A DNA stretch of 64,000 bases, taken from Diploscapter coronatus (Eukaryota > Nematoda > Chromadorea > Rhabditida > Rhabditidae). Below the pieces are notes generated by a model that was not told the origin of the DNA, ran no database searches, and was given only the letters and a program-made list of their open reading frames with translations. Location of the stretch: the NCBI GenBank assembly GCA_964036155.1, contig OZ038423.1, positions 45,399,249 to 45,463,248 on the forward strand, in the 5' to 3' direction. This document shows positions 25,701 through 37,976 of the stretch, piece by piece. The translations under genes and the position numbers were made by a program. Every line of letters starts with the position of its first letter. The stretch's first letter is position 1.

Positions 25701-28700
25701 TTGTTTAGAGAAAATTCGCTTACTTTGAAAGAAACTTTGGCGGTAAGACCTTCAGTAAAGTCCTTATGCAAATCAGCCAAATTGACTCGGTCGTGAGGTC
25801 TTTTCGGGCCAGAAACAGACGGGACGACGGTACTCAAGTCGAGTTTCAGGATCTGAAAATTATAGATTTCAAAAAATAAAGGAATAAAAAATCTAACCTT
25901 GGTGTAGTTAGGTCTAAAATTGGGGTCGGCGTAGTCCACGAAGAGTTGGTTTGCCTTGAGATACTCTTCAGCTCTCTGAAAAGCAAGTTTTCAAATGTCT
26001 GCTTCTAAAAATCGAGAAATAAATACCTTCAAATACTCCTCAGATCGTCCAGTCTGTGCCAAATAGTCGATCGTCCTTTGGTCAACTGGGAAAAATCCAA
26101 CGGTGGCACCGTATTCGGGGCACATATTTGCGATTGTAGCTCTGAAAGTTATACCATTCCAAAATTAACCTTTCCTAATTAAAAAATGGTCTGGAATTTT
26201 GCTTAGATGTAAATAGCAACGACTCCTAAAAATATCTACCTTTGACCATATAGGAATGGGATAGATTTTTAATCAACATTTTCAATAAAATTTAACTAAA
26301 TAAAAATGGCTAACTCTAAAATTAGCATATAATTTTTACCTATCAGCGATAGAAAGATTTGCCACTCCACTGCCAAAGAACTCCACAAATTTGCCAACGA
26401 CGCCCAAATCGCGGAGATTCTTTGTGATCGTCAAAACGAGGTCAGTGCCCGTTACCAAGTTGCCGAGTTTTCCGACGAGTTCATAGCCGACTACCTGAAG
26501 CGCGGATTTTGAAATGTTCGTATTTTCTAAATGTAACTTTTCAAAGCTAATTAAATCTGCAATTTCGTTCTTCAATTGTATAATTTTGTTTAATTCGTAA
26601 CTAAAGATCTTCCTTCATATCCTTTATCAAAATACTAGACTATTTCGACTACTTTCCCCATTATAAAAATCTCTGCGCTTTCTTATTTTAGACTTTCAAA
26701 AATAAAGAAAAAAGCGAACCTCTGGAATGACCATAGAGATGGGCTGTCCGAGCATGACGGCCTCTCCCTCAATACCGCCCACGCCCCATCCCAGCACTCC
26801 ACTTCCGTCGATCATCGTCGTATGAGAGTCAGTACCCACAACCGAGTCAGGATACAGAATGCCGTCCTGAAATCAGTTGGGTTGATTCCGTAACTTTTAT
26901 TTTATCTTATGTTTTTCTAAAAAGTTTAGAACTGAAATGACTTTTGTCAAAATATAAAGAAACAACGTGGAAAACCTCATTTATTATTTCATATTTATTT
27001 TCCACAAATTTCTTCTCCGTTTTTATCGTTTTATGCAGTAGAATTTCGCATTTTTTCAAGAATTGATTATTCTGATCTTTAACCCGAACCTTATCAACAA
27101 AAACAGTCCTGGCCAAGTACTCGAGGTTGACCTGGTGCACGATTCCAGACCCAGGGGGTACAATCAGCAGATTGGAGAAGGCTTTCGAGCCCCATTTAAG
27201 GAAGTTGAATCGCTCCTTGTTTCGCTCGAATTCCATCGTCTGATTGTAAGCCAGAGCTTCCAGGCTGGAATTTTTTTTCTCATAAAAATCGCGCTTTTAG
27301 AAAATTTCGATTTTTCTTCTATATAAAGTTTCTTTTCATCGAATAAAAAGATTTTTCTGGAGTTGTATCGAATCTTGCTACTTTATCAACATGTTGTAAT
27401 CTGAAAACTTGGTAAATTAAAAAAAAAAAAAAGATTTTATAAAATAGTTTAATTTTAAAAATCTTACTTTCCATAATGATCGACCTGAACCGAATGGTCG
27501 ATGACCAGATCCACGGGACAGACGGGGTTGATTTTTGACGGATCCGCACCGAGCTGCTGAACAGCGTCTCTCATTGCGGCGAGATCAACCACCGCGGGGA
27601 CTCCGGTGAAATCCTGAAAAAGGCAATATTCAAAAAATGGTTATTTAGATTTCCAAAAATTTGGTCATCTTCTATTTCTAACATCATACTCTCCCCATTG
27701 TCCTCGAGATGAGCCTCGTCATATGCACTCTGCGTCTATAACCTGCGAGACGCACGCATCAAAACTATAGGGAAATAAGAGGGAGCAGAAAGCAAAAACG
27801 AGCAGGCAGGCACATAAGCTAAGGCTCGTTGGTACCCCTTCTCTCTTTATTTGCAAGGATTTATCTCGGAGACAATGGAGAGTACCAAATCTGATCTTCA
27901 ATTACTTCAAACATCTCTAAAAAAATAAATCGTCTTTTCAAGTTCCAAATATTGTGGACCTCCGATTGCTTGATGAAAATGAAAAATAATGCTTTTTTGT
28001 ACGCACAAAAATAAGGAAGCATGCATATCACAAACTTTTTCATTTTTGCGCGCGTGAAAAAATGCGTCATTTTTCATTTTCATCAAGCAATCGGAAACCC
28101 ACAATAAAATCAAGTCATCAAAATCGAAAAAGATCGTTTTTAGACGAACGTTTTATTCTAAATTATTAAATTAAAAAACCTTCGAATATACCTGTAAAGT
28201 GATTCTGCTCAGTTTTTTTTCAAACTTAAAATCTACCTTCAACTTTTCTAGATAAAATAATTAATTTTTAAATTACCTGCAGAATAACTCTGCCCGGTTT
28301 GAAGGGGATCTCCTTCTGCTCGTGCTGAGTCTTCTCCCAGTCGAGGATCGTTTCGACGTCTTTTTCCAAAACATGGAACTCGTCGCAGTGACGCACAGCA
28401 GCCTCCAGCAAGTACCGGATCGAAATTGGGAGCTTGTCTAAAAATAATTTTTTTTTCTAATTTCAAACTCCGCATTTTTAAAAATTGTCAAAAACATTTA
28501 TATTTGTCCACAAGTTTTTCAAAAATTAAAGGAAAAAACAAGTTTCTAAGGCTTTCGGCATTGTTAGTATTTCTAAAGTTCTAAAATCTTTCAGAATCTC
28601 GACTCTTACAAATTTCTAGAATTTAAAATTTGTCGAAAACTCACTGTATCTCGGATCATTCAACGATGGCAAATCGTAGTACCGATACTGATTGCCTTTG

Positions 28701-28735
28701 ACGTTTAGCGACTTCAAAAGCCTCGAGTACGACAT
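22769..28735 (-). CDS. aco-1: Cytosolic aconitase / IRP1-type aconitase
   Basis: It converts citrate to isocitrate through a 4Fe-4S cluster; vertebrate IRP1 doubles as an RNA-binding protein. Twenty-one minus-strand exons join in frame to 887 residues, the length of nematode ACO-1: 28735-28645, 28437-28277, 27613-27468, 27264-27090, 26866-26720, 26494-26340, 26141-26027, 25975-25898, 25852-25724, 25597-25433, 25241-25038, 24911-24841, 24788-24706, 24456-24350, 24272-24150, 24104-23997, 23947-23861, 23794-23651, 23537-23451, 23172-23048 and 22931-22769. Cluster cysteines are visible in [17 protein letters not shown] and [46 protein letters not shown] and [16 protein letters not shown] are also present. 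No mitochondrial presequence is seen. The start lies 10 bases after an ATTTCAG acceptor. Confidence 0.96.
27953..28103. repeat. Foldback element in aco-1 intron 2
   Basis: The arms are about 40 bp long. tgtggacctccgattgcttg at 27953 continues to about 27992 and matches, with a few mismatches, the reverse complement of the segment ending caatcggaaacccaca at 28103. The loop contains cgcgcgtg. It is one of the best-preserved foldbacks in the window, suggesting recent insertion. Confidence 0.75.
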
Positions 28736-30001
28736 TCTGCAAATCCTGAAATTAATTTTCAAAAAAGAAATCAAAAATTCAATTGCAGGAAAAGAATAAA
28801 GTTCAAAATGACATGTCCAACGAAAGAAAGAAGAAAAGAAAATAATGGGGTGAGAAAGAAAGACATTAGAAAACGGAGAGAAGAAAAGAGCGAGACGCGA
28901 TTAGAATGAGAGTGAGATGGAACGCGATAAAAGCGCAGAGAACAGTCAGGGTAAATGATGGTACATATGCTTCCTATCAATACGATATATGAGTTTGCTT
29001 GTTTTTTTTCCGATTCGAATTACGGCATCTTAAGAATTAGCATAAAATCAGACCTTTCCTCTGCCGAAAGCCGATATGCAGCTGATATGCTATTTTGAGA
29101 TTCCATAAATGCCAAATCTCAAACAAAACCGATGCAAAGTTACCTTCAGAAAATAGACCATAATTTGGAATGACGATAGCCCTGCCAAACCCTATAGCTT
29201 TTCTCTGTGAATGTCCAGAAGTGATCACAATATGCAACTTGTTTGTCCAAACCTAAACCAACTCAAATTCTGCTACCTTGATGAAGAAAATCGAAAATTT
29301 TCCGAGATAATGTTCCAATTCTTCGAAATATCGAAGAAATTGTGAGCGGTTGTGTGAAAGTAAACAATTTCAGTCATCCGTACATGAATACAAACCGTAT
29401 GTTTATCACTCGTTTGGCCTGATCCGCCTGTAAATGCAGTCGTATACGAATACAGGAGGCCGAAAAGCTCTTGATGAATAGATTACGAATCACGATTTTT
29501 ACTGATATTTACCCTACAATATGGCTAGAAATTAACATAACAGGGAATTTTCATTGTACCCAGATATATCTCATTGCTCAAAGATCGTGTTATTTATTCG
29601 AAACAAAGATCTCGTGTGAAATGATGAAATAAGTCATGTTGATTCGTGAAATTCGAACTTTAAATTTAAATCCCTTGATAAGACCCTCCTACTCTATGTT
29701 TTGCTTTGATGTTTGTTCTGAGCGATAAATAAGATGTACTTGAATTTCGAATCTACTTGTTCGTTGGAAGTGGTCACTTCATTAAGCCCTTAAAATCCAC
29801 AAGAGCTTGCGGATTCCATCGAAACTTTTGCATAATAACTCGAGAAAAGTCTTTTTACATCGAGATTCTAAGAGACAGCATTATTGCGAAACGTCTATAT
29901 TTAAGCATGAATGAAACTTCGATGAATTTTAAACTTTATTTCAGATCTAAAAACATAGTTACTAAAATTCTATCATATGAATTTGAAATTTAATGTCTAA
30001 G
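28736..30001. other. Intergenic region, aco-1 upstream and sulfatase downstream
   Basis: Both flanking genes are on the minus strand. The part next to aco-1 (28750-28960) is purine-rich on the plus strand, so the coding strand carries T/C-rich tracts common in nematode promoters. Nothing else gene-like was found. A short hairpin with a cctgta/tacagg stem lies near 29430-29460. Confidence 0.5.
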
Positions 30002-32468
30002 CTATTTTTCACACCATCCTGTACCAAATGTACCATTAAATCGCTCTGGTGCACCCATTAAACTCAGGGGTTTTCGGACATTTTTATGCATATAGGACTT
30101 CAATTCTTTGATCTTCGCTAATAGCCTGAAGCTTAGATTTATATAATAATTCTTAAAAATTCGAGATTACCTTCTAACCAGCTTCGGATTCGATCTAGCA
30201 ATATCATTCGATTCAGATGGATCTTCTAAAACTCATTCTTTAATTTAATATAAATATGCTAGTTTAGTTTTCCTAATCGCTTGTTCATTTTCATTAATTC
30301 TTTAGACTTCCTTCTATGCATACCAATTCGTTAAATTTCATGCTATTGTTAGAAATTTTCCATCAATTTATTTCAATTCATGAAGTTTCGTATTTTCTAT
30401 TTAAATGCATATCATCGTTAAACTTTAATCAGTTTTCCATAAGATGATTTCTCATTTTGACGATTTTTAGTCTAACCTGAAATATTGAAAAGCCTAACTC
30501 TGCCTGGCTCAGAGCGCGTTTTTCGGCTTGGGTTTCCCAGAATCAGCTTATAATTTCCATCTCTAAAAAACTTGTCATTGTTCCCGTCAAACGGAAAAGT
30601 TCTCTATTATTCGTCCAAAGATGAAGATTTATGGCTACTAACCTAATCGCGCTGCCATGAGAGTCGATATTATAGACGAACTGAAACCTTCTCATTTTCG
30701 CCTCACCCGTCCTTACGTAGTCCCACTGGTTGATACCATCTCCTGTACTATTTTGGTAACTCTACCGATTTCTTTGGTAATCTTTTACCATATGAATCCA
30801 TTTTCATTCCAGCAATATCTAACAAGGTAGCATGCCAGTCCACTACGTGGAAGAACCTAAGTTGTTCTTATTTTGTGAATATTTTAGATATTTGAAATAT
30901 TATTACATATCCCTATCACCGCCTTTCTTGATATATTTAGGAGAATGGATAAATGTTGTAGTTTTGGTACCGCCATCCCATAAGGTATCCTTCTCACCCC
31001 TTAAAGGCGCGTTAGAAGCCCCAAATTGGCTTGTACCACCGTTCTAAAAAGTTTCCTCTAATTTTTTTGAGGCACAATTTTTTCACCTTACATCGCTCGT
31101 AAAAATGATGACAGTATTGTGATAGAGGTTCGCTTGCTTCAGATAATTTATCAGTCTTTCTATAGCAAAGTCCATAGCGGTTAGCATTGCTAAAACATTA
31201 AGTTTATTTTGGGTTTTTAAATTGGTAACTTCTTCCAACCGCAATATAGCTTCCTTGAATGATCAGAAATTCTTGAGCAGTATTGCTTGTACATTTTGGG
31301 GACCGTAAATAATTTATTTTAATTTTAAAAACAGCCATCCTTACCTGCAAAGGTGGATGGACGCTTTGGTATGATAGCCATAAAAACCAAGGCTTCGTTT
31401 TATTATGAGACTCGATCATATCTATCGTCAGGTTCGTGAATAGGTCCTGAATTGTTTTGCAATCTTGCAAAAATAAAGTTATATTTGAATACCGTCGAAT
31501 AAATTCCATTCTTTGTAAAGTCAGGGGTGCTACTTCCGTCTCCAGGCTCTTCGAATAGGTCCAACCCTTTTACAACTCGATTTAGATCTCGGTGGTATTG
31601 GTCTTGAATTTCATAAATTTAGAAAACTCATTGGAAAGCTGACAAAAGTAGTTGAATACGAATAGGGCAGGGGTTGGTAACGAAAGGTTTCTTCTTTTGC
31701 TACTATTATTTTTGCCAATATAACGATGCAATATTAATTCGACTACTTTTATAGGCTGTAAATTCATTGAAGATAAAAATACCAGCGCTATGATTAAAAT
31801 AGCCCGACTGAGGGCCGTAGAAGCCGTAAAAATAATCGAATCCTCGGCGCGTAGGTAGAAATTCACGTTTACAGTAGCCGAGATGCCATTTTCCGATGAG
31901 ATAGGTTGAGTAACCGAGCGATCGAAGGTTTTCCGGAACGAAAGGAAACACCACAGGTACACCAGAGGGCTCCATATGCAGGAAGACTCCATTCTAAAAA
32001 TCCATTTTTATAAGCCCTGGAACTTTCAAATCGTTTCTCCTTCAAATTATATCTATTTTGAGCTATTCTGGGACCTTACCTGAGTCCCCGTTCGAAACGG
32101 ATAATACCCAGTCATGAATGCACTTCTGGTCCTGGAAAACTTCTAGATTTAGTAATTGGTAAAATAGCGCCATACGGGGTGCATAGTTGAGATACATAAG
32201 AATTGGTCATATAGGCTGTGTTCTCATGAAACGCGTATTTCCTTAGATTAGGTGTGAACAGTCTGAAAAATTTTCAAAACCTTTGAATTGATCTAAGAAA
32301 TTACGTAGGATCTTTCCAATCTAAATCTGCATAGCCTAGGTCGTCGGCCATGATGAACAAAATGTTAGGCTTAGAATCATATTCATTCTTAGATCGCGAT
32401 TCAGCGTCAATATTCGAACTTACGCATAATAATACGTATACTCTAGTCACATGGTATATAATAGACAT
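30002..32468 (-). CDS. Arylsulfatase (arylsulfatase-B-like), probably secreted or lysosomal
   Basis: Fourteen minus-strand exons give about 484 residues: 32468-32305, 32262-32176, 32131-32080, 31993-31783, 31602-31493, 31446-31345, 31303-31240, 31189-31092, 31043-30920, 30866-30789, 30742-30643, 30562-30477, 30225-30171 and 30125-30002. A signal-like start precedes NILFIMADDLGYADLDW (metal-binding Asp pair). Next come LCTPTRSAFMTGYYPFRTGT (catalytic Cys at about residue 82), STYLIGKWHLGYC (active-site Lys/His), FTSDNGG (metal site) and EDPSESND near the C-terminus. Sulfatases hydrolyse sulfate esters after Cys is oxidised to formylglycine. The consensus motif is CxPSR; this copy has Thr in place of Ser. 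The acceptor before exon 31303-31240 would be CG rather than AG. Downstream AG acceptors give a slightly shorter exon (from 31285), so that edge is uncertain. Confidence 0.88.
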
Positions 32469-35400
32469 TGATTAAACTTGAATAGAGAGAATAACGAAAA
32501 TCAAATTATAGGTAAAAGTGAAGGCGGTTAGTTTCTACTATTCTCATATTACTGACCGACTGACGACGGTTTGAATCGATTAGGTATGGGTGGAAAAAGC
32601 GTACTGGTGACAATATAGTTGAAGAAAACAGAAATCAGAAGGTTGTCTCCACTTCATTTCATCGATGAAGAGTAATTCTACACAGTGCAGAAGCAGCTTA
32701 ACAATTTTACCTAAACCGCCAAACCATCAGACCTCTTTTTTCTCTTCCTTTCCTTCTATCAGTGACCAAATTTGTCATCAGAAAAAACTGGAATGTTTCG
32801 CAGTAGTCTGTTTGAAAAACCTGTGTAAAGCATTGCAAAGTACCTACGTGAGAAGTTGTACCTGAAATTGTTCATCATAACTGTCTTACATTACTGTAAA
32901 ACTTAAATGCTAATCAAGTATATGACAATGCATAATTTATCGTTGCTGACAAAAACACTCACCTTTGAAAAAGCGTTCCCCATTTACCCGAATCGGAAAT
33001 TAACCCAAGGCGTTAAATTTCAATTTAGGCCTCGGCCTGGTTCTCGACTCAACATAATACTATTCATCTCGTGCAAAATTGCGCTTAAATAGATGCAAAA
33101 ATTTCATTAACGTTGGATGTCGATTTATTATTTTCAAAACATAGTAAAGATATGCATAAAAATTGTGACTTAGTCATGCTAATAGGCAAAATGGTCTAGT
33201 ATCTTGCTCTGCAATATCTCTTCAATTTTATTATATCTTTAAGCTTTCATATCTCCCTTTGCTCTTTGGTACCGTCAGCAAAGTAATACATATTTTATGC
33301 CGCGTTTTCATCTCTCTCAATGCGCAATTTTCACACACAGAAATTTTCAATTTAACTCATGTTCGAAAGTTTATTAAGATGATGGGGTTTTGAGCTCGAA
33401 AGAATCAAAAGCGGAAACGTATGAAGTGGAAAATTTTTCCATCTCGACTTCAATTTTTGAGGTCAAATTTTTAAATTTTAGGCCTAAAGTCAAAACCATC
33501 TTAAATCCTTATTTGTTCAGAGATTATTGTGATATTGAGTTGAACTTGGGAATTTTTGAATTAATTGTTACATTCCCGTTTCTTCTCTAACCAAGAATAT
33601 GTCAAATTCAGAGCGCCTCAACTCGAACCTTCAATTCAAAGACGAGGTTAGTTTTGTTAAGAAAAATAAAATCATTTTCTAATTTTCTACAAGTCATAAT
33701 ATCTGACGAGAAATTCACTCTTTACCTATTGATAAGTTGTAAACAATTCATATTCCCATATTCATTTAACTTCATCTTCATCATTAGACTTTGCGTCTTT
33801 CACCTTTCACTCTCATGCAGCCTTTATCTAATTATCGGTGATTTCATTTAAAGATCTAGGAATTTCACGTTTCTTTCATTCATATTTCGTATTAGTCGAC
33901 GGAAAAGTATATTTATAATGGTGTTGAGTAATTCTATGATTAAATTATAAATCTGCTCTAATGATACATTTTATTAAAGCACTTTACAAAAGTTTCGCAT
34001 CGGAGCAGATTTTCAGGACTAGCTATATTTTCTCTAGATACCTACTAATTGGTATTATTAAATAATAATGGTATGACTTGTAAATCTCTCTAATGATAAA
34101 TATTATTGATAATTATATATACAAGAAAATTTTACTAAAATTTAGCGTTGAAGAAGATTTCTAGGACGTATTATTTTTATATGGCTATTTAATAATGATG
34201 TAACTAATGCATTTCGTGTGTTTGCTGTATGATAGAATCTTTGAAGACAGACAGGGCTCAGAAGATGACGTCTCTATAATATTCCATGCATATTGTATTC
34301 TGGAATTTCCAGAAAAAGGAAGATTTCCAAGCTCTATATTATTCTTATTTGTCCGTCCTGAGAGGTTGGAGTTGCTATTTTTGCCGTTGAAGTTTAGATT
34401 TGAAGTTATTTTACTAAACTGAACTCTTCTTTTTCAATTAAAATTGAAATACCTTGCATGCTGTTTTAAAGATAAGATTGAAGTTGAAGTTTTGTTTTTG
34501 GAATCAGGAGTACCCGCGGGTATCGAAAAAGGCGTGTTGTCAATGTTCGATTATTTGAGACAAAAATGGAAGAACATTTGATAAATACAAATTGGAACAT
34601 TGCTTGCAACGAATAGACTACAATTTGCCAATTCAAAGGGTGACTTTGACGACTATTTGATATTATGGAATGCATACTCTGCATATTTGAATTTGTGCAT
34701 CATTTATTTTGCCTCAAGTAATCGGCCATTGACAATATCTGAACTTGCAATACACTCAAAAGAAATTTCTTACCTCATAACTTTTTTCAACTATGGACAA
34801 GCACAAATTTTCCGTGCCTGTACTTACCTCCTTCCGTAGATAAAAATATTTCGTACCTGTGGGAATTAATGCTTGAAGATAATTGATATTTTCCCGAAGT
34901 TAAGCTCTGTTGTTTTCTATTTTCTAAGATGATGTGCAAACGATTGGCAGAATCCCGGTTAATGCTTGTTGATTAACGTCAATTTCCATTAACCTTTGTG
35001 CTTCATTCATTTGCAATTCACTCGTTGAGGGGGCCGTCCTCCCTTTCTTGGTTTTGTTGACTTTGATTTGAAGCCTCTCGTAATCTACGCAGTTTAATTG
35101 TGCACCTGTTCCGAAATTCGTCGGCTTTCCATTTCTTTCCATTTTCCGCCAGTCACTTTATTTCATCACTTTTGCTAGTTTCACACACATATGATCGCCA
35201 CAAGTCATTATCGTCCCTTTTTCTATTAAAAGCCGCGCTCTCATAATTGCTTTTAAATTACACATCACTTTATTATTGAAAAATTATGCTCAAGAGGTCG
35301 CTGTATCTCGAGATATTTTAAGTTTCGCTAGACACAGTCACTGCTTAAGCCAAATCACCTGTGCGGATTCTCTTATGCCAAAATACTCTCTAAAGTCCTG

Positions 35401-35541
35401 CTTCGAATACTCATATGTATCAATTTCTATAAGAAATTTTCTTTATGACCCCATTTCCTATATTTTTATTTCGTTTTAACTGAAAGCTCTTTTGTCTGGT
35501 ATTGTAAGGAAGTCAAATTTCAGGCTGGCTAACAATTCAAA
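32469..35541. other. Intergenic region (3.1 kb), divergent promoters
   Basis: It separates the minus-strand sulfatase from the plus-strand peptide precursor. Two candidate coding fragments are weak. A plus frame starts at 33598 (MSNSERLNSNLQFKDE) and runs into a donor-like gttagt with no partner exon found. A 72-codon minus frame is listed separately. An inverted pair aaatctgctc / gagcagattt lies at about 33949-34013. Confidence 0.45.
34924..35142 (-). CDS. Possible small hydrophilic protein, unidentified
   Basis: A 72-codon minus-strand frame has balanced, protein-like composition with no low-complexity bias (starts MERNGKPTNFGTGAQLNCVD, contains KVNKTKKGRTAPSTSELQ). That is unusual among frames in this AT-rich region. 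No signal peptide, membrane segment or domain was recognised. No clear acceptor was seen before the ATG. It could be a small single-exon gene, an exon of a longer minus-strand gene, or a gene remnant. Confidence 0.25.
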   Translation of the reverse strand: MERNGKPTNFGTGAQLNCVDYERLQIKVNKTKKGRTAPSTSELQMNEAQRLMEIDVNQQALTGILPIVCTSS

Positions 35542-36515
35542 ATGTCTCGATTGGGTCTCTATTTGTTGGCGGTGTTGATGCTATTTCTGACGCTGTCCGT
35601 CTATTCTCTGCCCACCTCGTACGCCCGTGGAGACCATTTCAGCAATCTCTTCAAACAAATACGAAATAACAAGTAATCGCATTTAAATTTTAAGGTTTCA
35701 TCAGACCTAAGGAGGACGATCGTCAGAAATATCACGCGACCTATTCCCCACAATATGTTAATCGCAATTTTGTATCTTTAACCCAGAATTTTCCACTGCA
35801 CGCGAAGACTTCATAACTATGGTTTTGTTTTTGCGACCTGCTCTCCGTATATTTTCTACGTCTGACGAAAGTGTTCCTTAGTATTAGGTTTCAAGCATAA
35901 TTCATCAAAGAACACCCCGCCAATTTGTAAAACTCACCAAGGCCTATGGTGTTATAGATATAGTAAAGATAAATTTTGGTGAATGTTACAAATGATGATT
36001 GAGGTCTGTTAGTGAAGTATACAAGAGGCAAAATGTTATATGTTTAAATACAAAATATTCCGAGTTATTTCTTTAATATCAGCATAATATAAAAAGTGCG
36101 ACTTTATAATTCACTCTATGAGTGGGTGGGTAGCGAGCAGATGTGATTTAATTACAACAATGTAGCTCAAGTTGTGATCTGCAAAATCACCTGGAAACGT
36201 AGTTTGCAAGACAAGGAAAATGAAACTAAGTTATTTTGAGAATAACGAATATATATTGTTACATCGTGGCGTGTAGATTACCATTACATAAAGCAGTGCA
36301 AAATTACTAGGTGCATGTCCAGTTTCACGAAATCTATCTACTCATTAACTGATGTAGCGCTATTTACGCGTCATGGTGTAACAACGTAACGATGTATACA
36401 AATGACCATTTTTAGAAAGGCCGACTACCCACCAATGTTAGAGACGTACGGCAATTTCGGGTCACCAATGGTACCACTGAACGACGACCCAAATAACTTC
36501 TTTGTCATAGTATAA
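35542..36515 (+). CDS. Secreted peptide precursor (76 aa), unidentified
   Basis: Exon 1 (35542-35672) encodes a signal peptide beginning MSRLGLYLLAVLMLFLTLSV with likely cleavage after VYS, then LPTSYARGDHFSNLFKQIR. It ends in phase 2 at the donor AA|gtaatc. Exon 2 (36416-36515), after acceptor TTTTTAG, restores frame and encodes ADYPPMLETYGNFGSPMVP through NNFFVIV-stop. The junction creates a Lys-Lys pair at about residues 44-45, a prohormone-convertase-type site that would release peptides of about 21 and 31 residues. ATG lies 17 bases after AATTTCAG (likely spliced-leader acceptor); AATAAA follows at about 36600. If unspliced, exon 1 ends at TAA after 44 codons. There is no amidation glycine and I do not recognise the family. 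It was invisible to a 60-codon ORF cut-off. Confidence 0.6.
35703..35885. repeat. Dispersed foldback element, family 3 copy 1
   Basis: It shares ggaggacgatcgtcagaa near its left end, gcgacctattcccca inside, and cgtctgacgaaagtgttcc at the right with the element at 48309-48500. The left and right ends are imperfect inverted repeats, and gacgatcgtc is itself palindromic. It lies inside the intron of the peptide precursor. Confidence 0.6.
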
Positions 36516-37700
36516 TCTTTTTCATTGATTATTTTTTATCAAACTCAACATTGCTCTAGCCTCACCGATTTCACTGAATTTACAAAGACTAAACGAATAA
36601 TAATAAAACATTAAACTTGTTTTGGAATATCACGTTTTTTCTCAAATTTCTTGATCATTCTCGACTTTTTCTGCGGACGAAATGTCAGATCCAATTATTA
36701 TTTGTATTGGAAAGTCTTGAATTTCACTCAAATTTTTGCGTGTTTTGTTCCTAGACAGTGCATTGATGAGTCACCTGGTCAGACACACAGAACGTGGGCT
36801 TAAAATGGACGAAATAGTGCATGATTTTTAGCTATAGGCACAAGAATTGTTTCTTTTGTAAAGGTGCCCACGCACATACATTCTTTACTTTCCTTCACAC
36901 TTGCAATGGCAATGGGCATTTTCATTTTCCGGTCCAGTTTCCAAGAGTATCTGTGTACTCTCTCCTTAGATTGTAATATTTCCTCATCTAAGTGCTGCTG
37001 CGTGTGTACTCTCGCATATGAGCATGAGCTCAAAGAGCACTAACTTAGAGAAGAATAGACCTATTGTGTATATAATTTAATGTACGTAAGATTGCGCGAG
37101 ATTTTGGTAAATTGATTACAGATCAGCTAAAGGTCAAATGTTCACTAAGATTTGTTTTATTTGATCGAAAAGTGATATTTCGAGAAGAAGAACGAACTAG
37201 AACGAGTTTATTATATGATAAAGAAATCTACTCCTATTAAGCCGTTGCCTATTCGACTGAAGCAATGCTACGATGAATCTACATTTTCAAGTTATCGAAG
37301 ATTTTCTAATCTGAGGATATCTTATGATCCAATAAATCGATCTAAAACTGCTTCTTTGCACAAAACACAAATGGCACGTTTCAAGGCCCTAAGGCGATGA
37401 GGTTCAGATGTTCATACCGTAATCGGCTTAACTTAAATGAATTAGCGGACTAAAGGCTAGTTATTCTCTGCTGGTCAAGCGCACAAGTACATCGTACGTA
37501 AGAAGATTGCGAGAAAACACATGCATGCATAGAGGCGCAGGCAGGCTTACAGGAAGACGGGCACTTGAGGCAGGAGGAAATGCAAGGAAAGTGACAACAC
37601 ACAGACACGCAGTTGCACACGCTAAGAGGATAAACGAAGATGCAACAGCCACGTTCAATATTTACACGACTAATTGGCCTAAGACACTATGAGGCGCGCA

Positions 37701-37976
37701 TGCCGCTAAGCACGTGCAAACAAAGCCACAACCTAAACTGACCATCGGACTACTTGACAAATACACTGGCCAATTACTTGCCGATTGTCTATGTTGAGGA
37801 ACAAATGTGATGAAAAAGTTGATGACATTCTCACCAATATCAGTAAAATAGCCCTAGACATTACCGAATGCCGCTAAGCACGCGCAAACAAAGCCACGGC
37901 CTAAACTGACCATCGGACTACTTGAGAAATATACGCAAAGACAATTACTTGCAGATTGTTTAGCATGACGAGGAAA
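37701..37976. repeat. Direct duplication of about 105 bp
   Basis: Two copies start at about 37701 and 37869 with tgccgctaagcac. Each continues with gcaaacaaagccac, cctaaactgaccatcggact and a diverging AT-rich tail (ttacttgc.gattgt). The copies are separated by about 65 bp and are in the same orientation. Confidence 0.7.

Noticed and set aside
31582..31992. 136-codon minus frame in the sulfatase
   Set aside because: It is an alternative frame over the GKWHLG exon and its intron. The frame with sulfatase motifs is clearly the real one.
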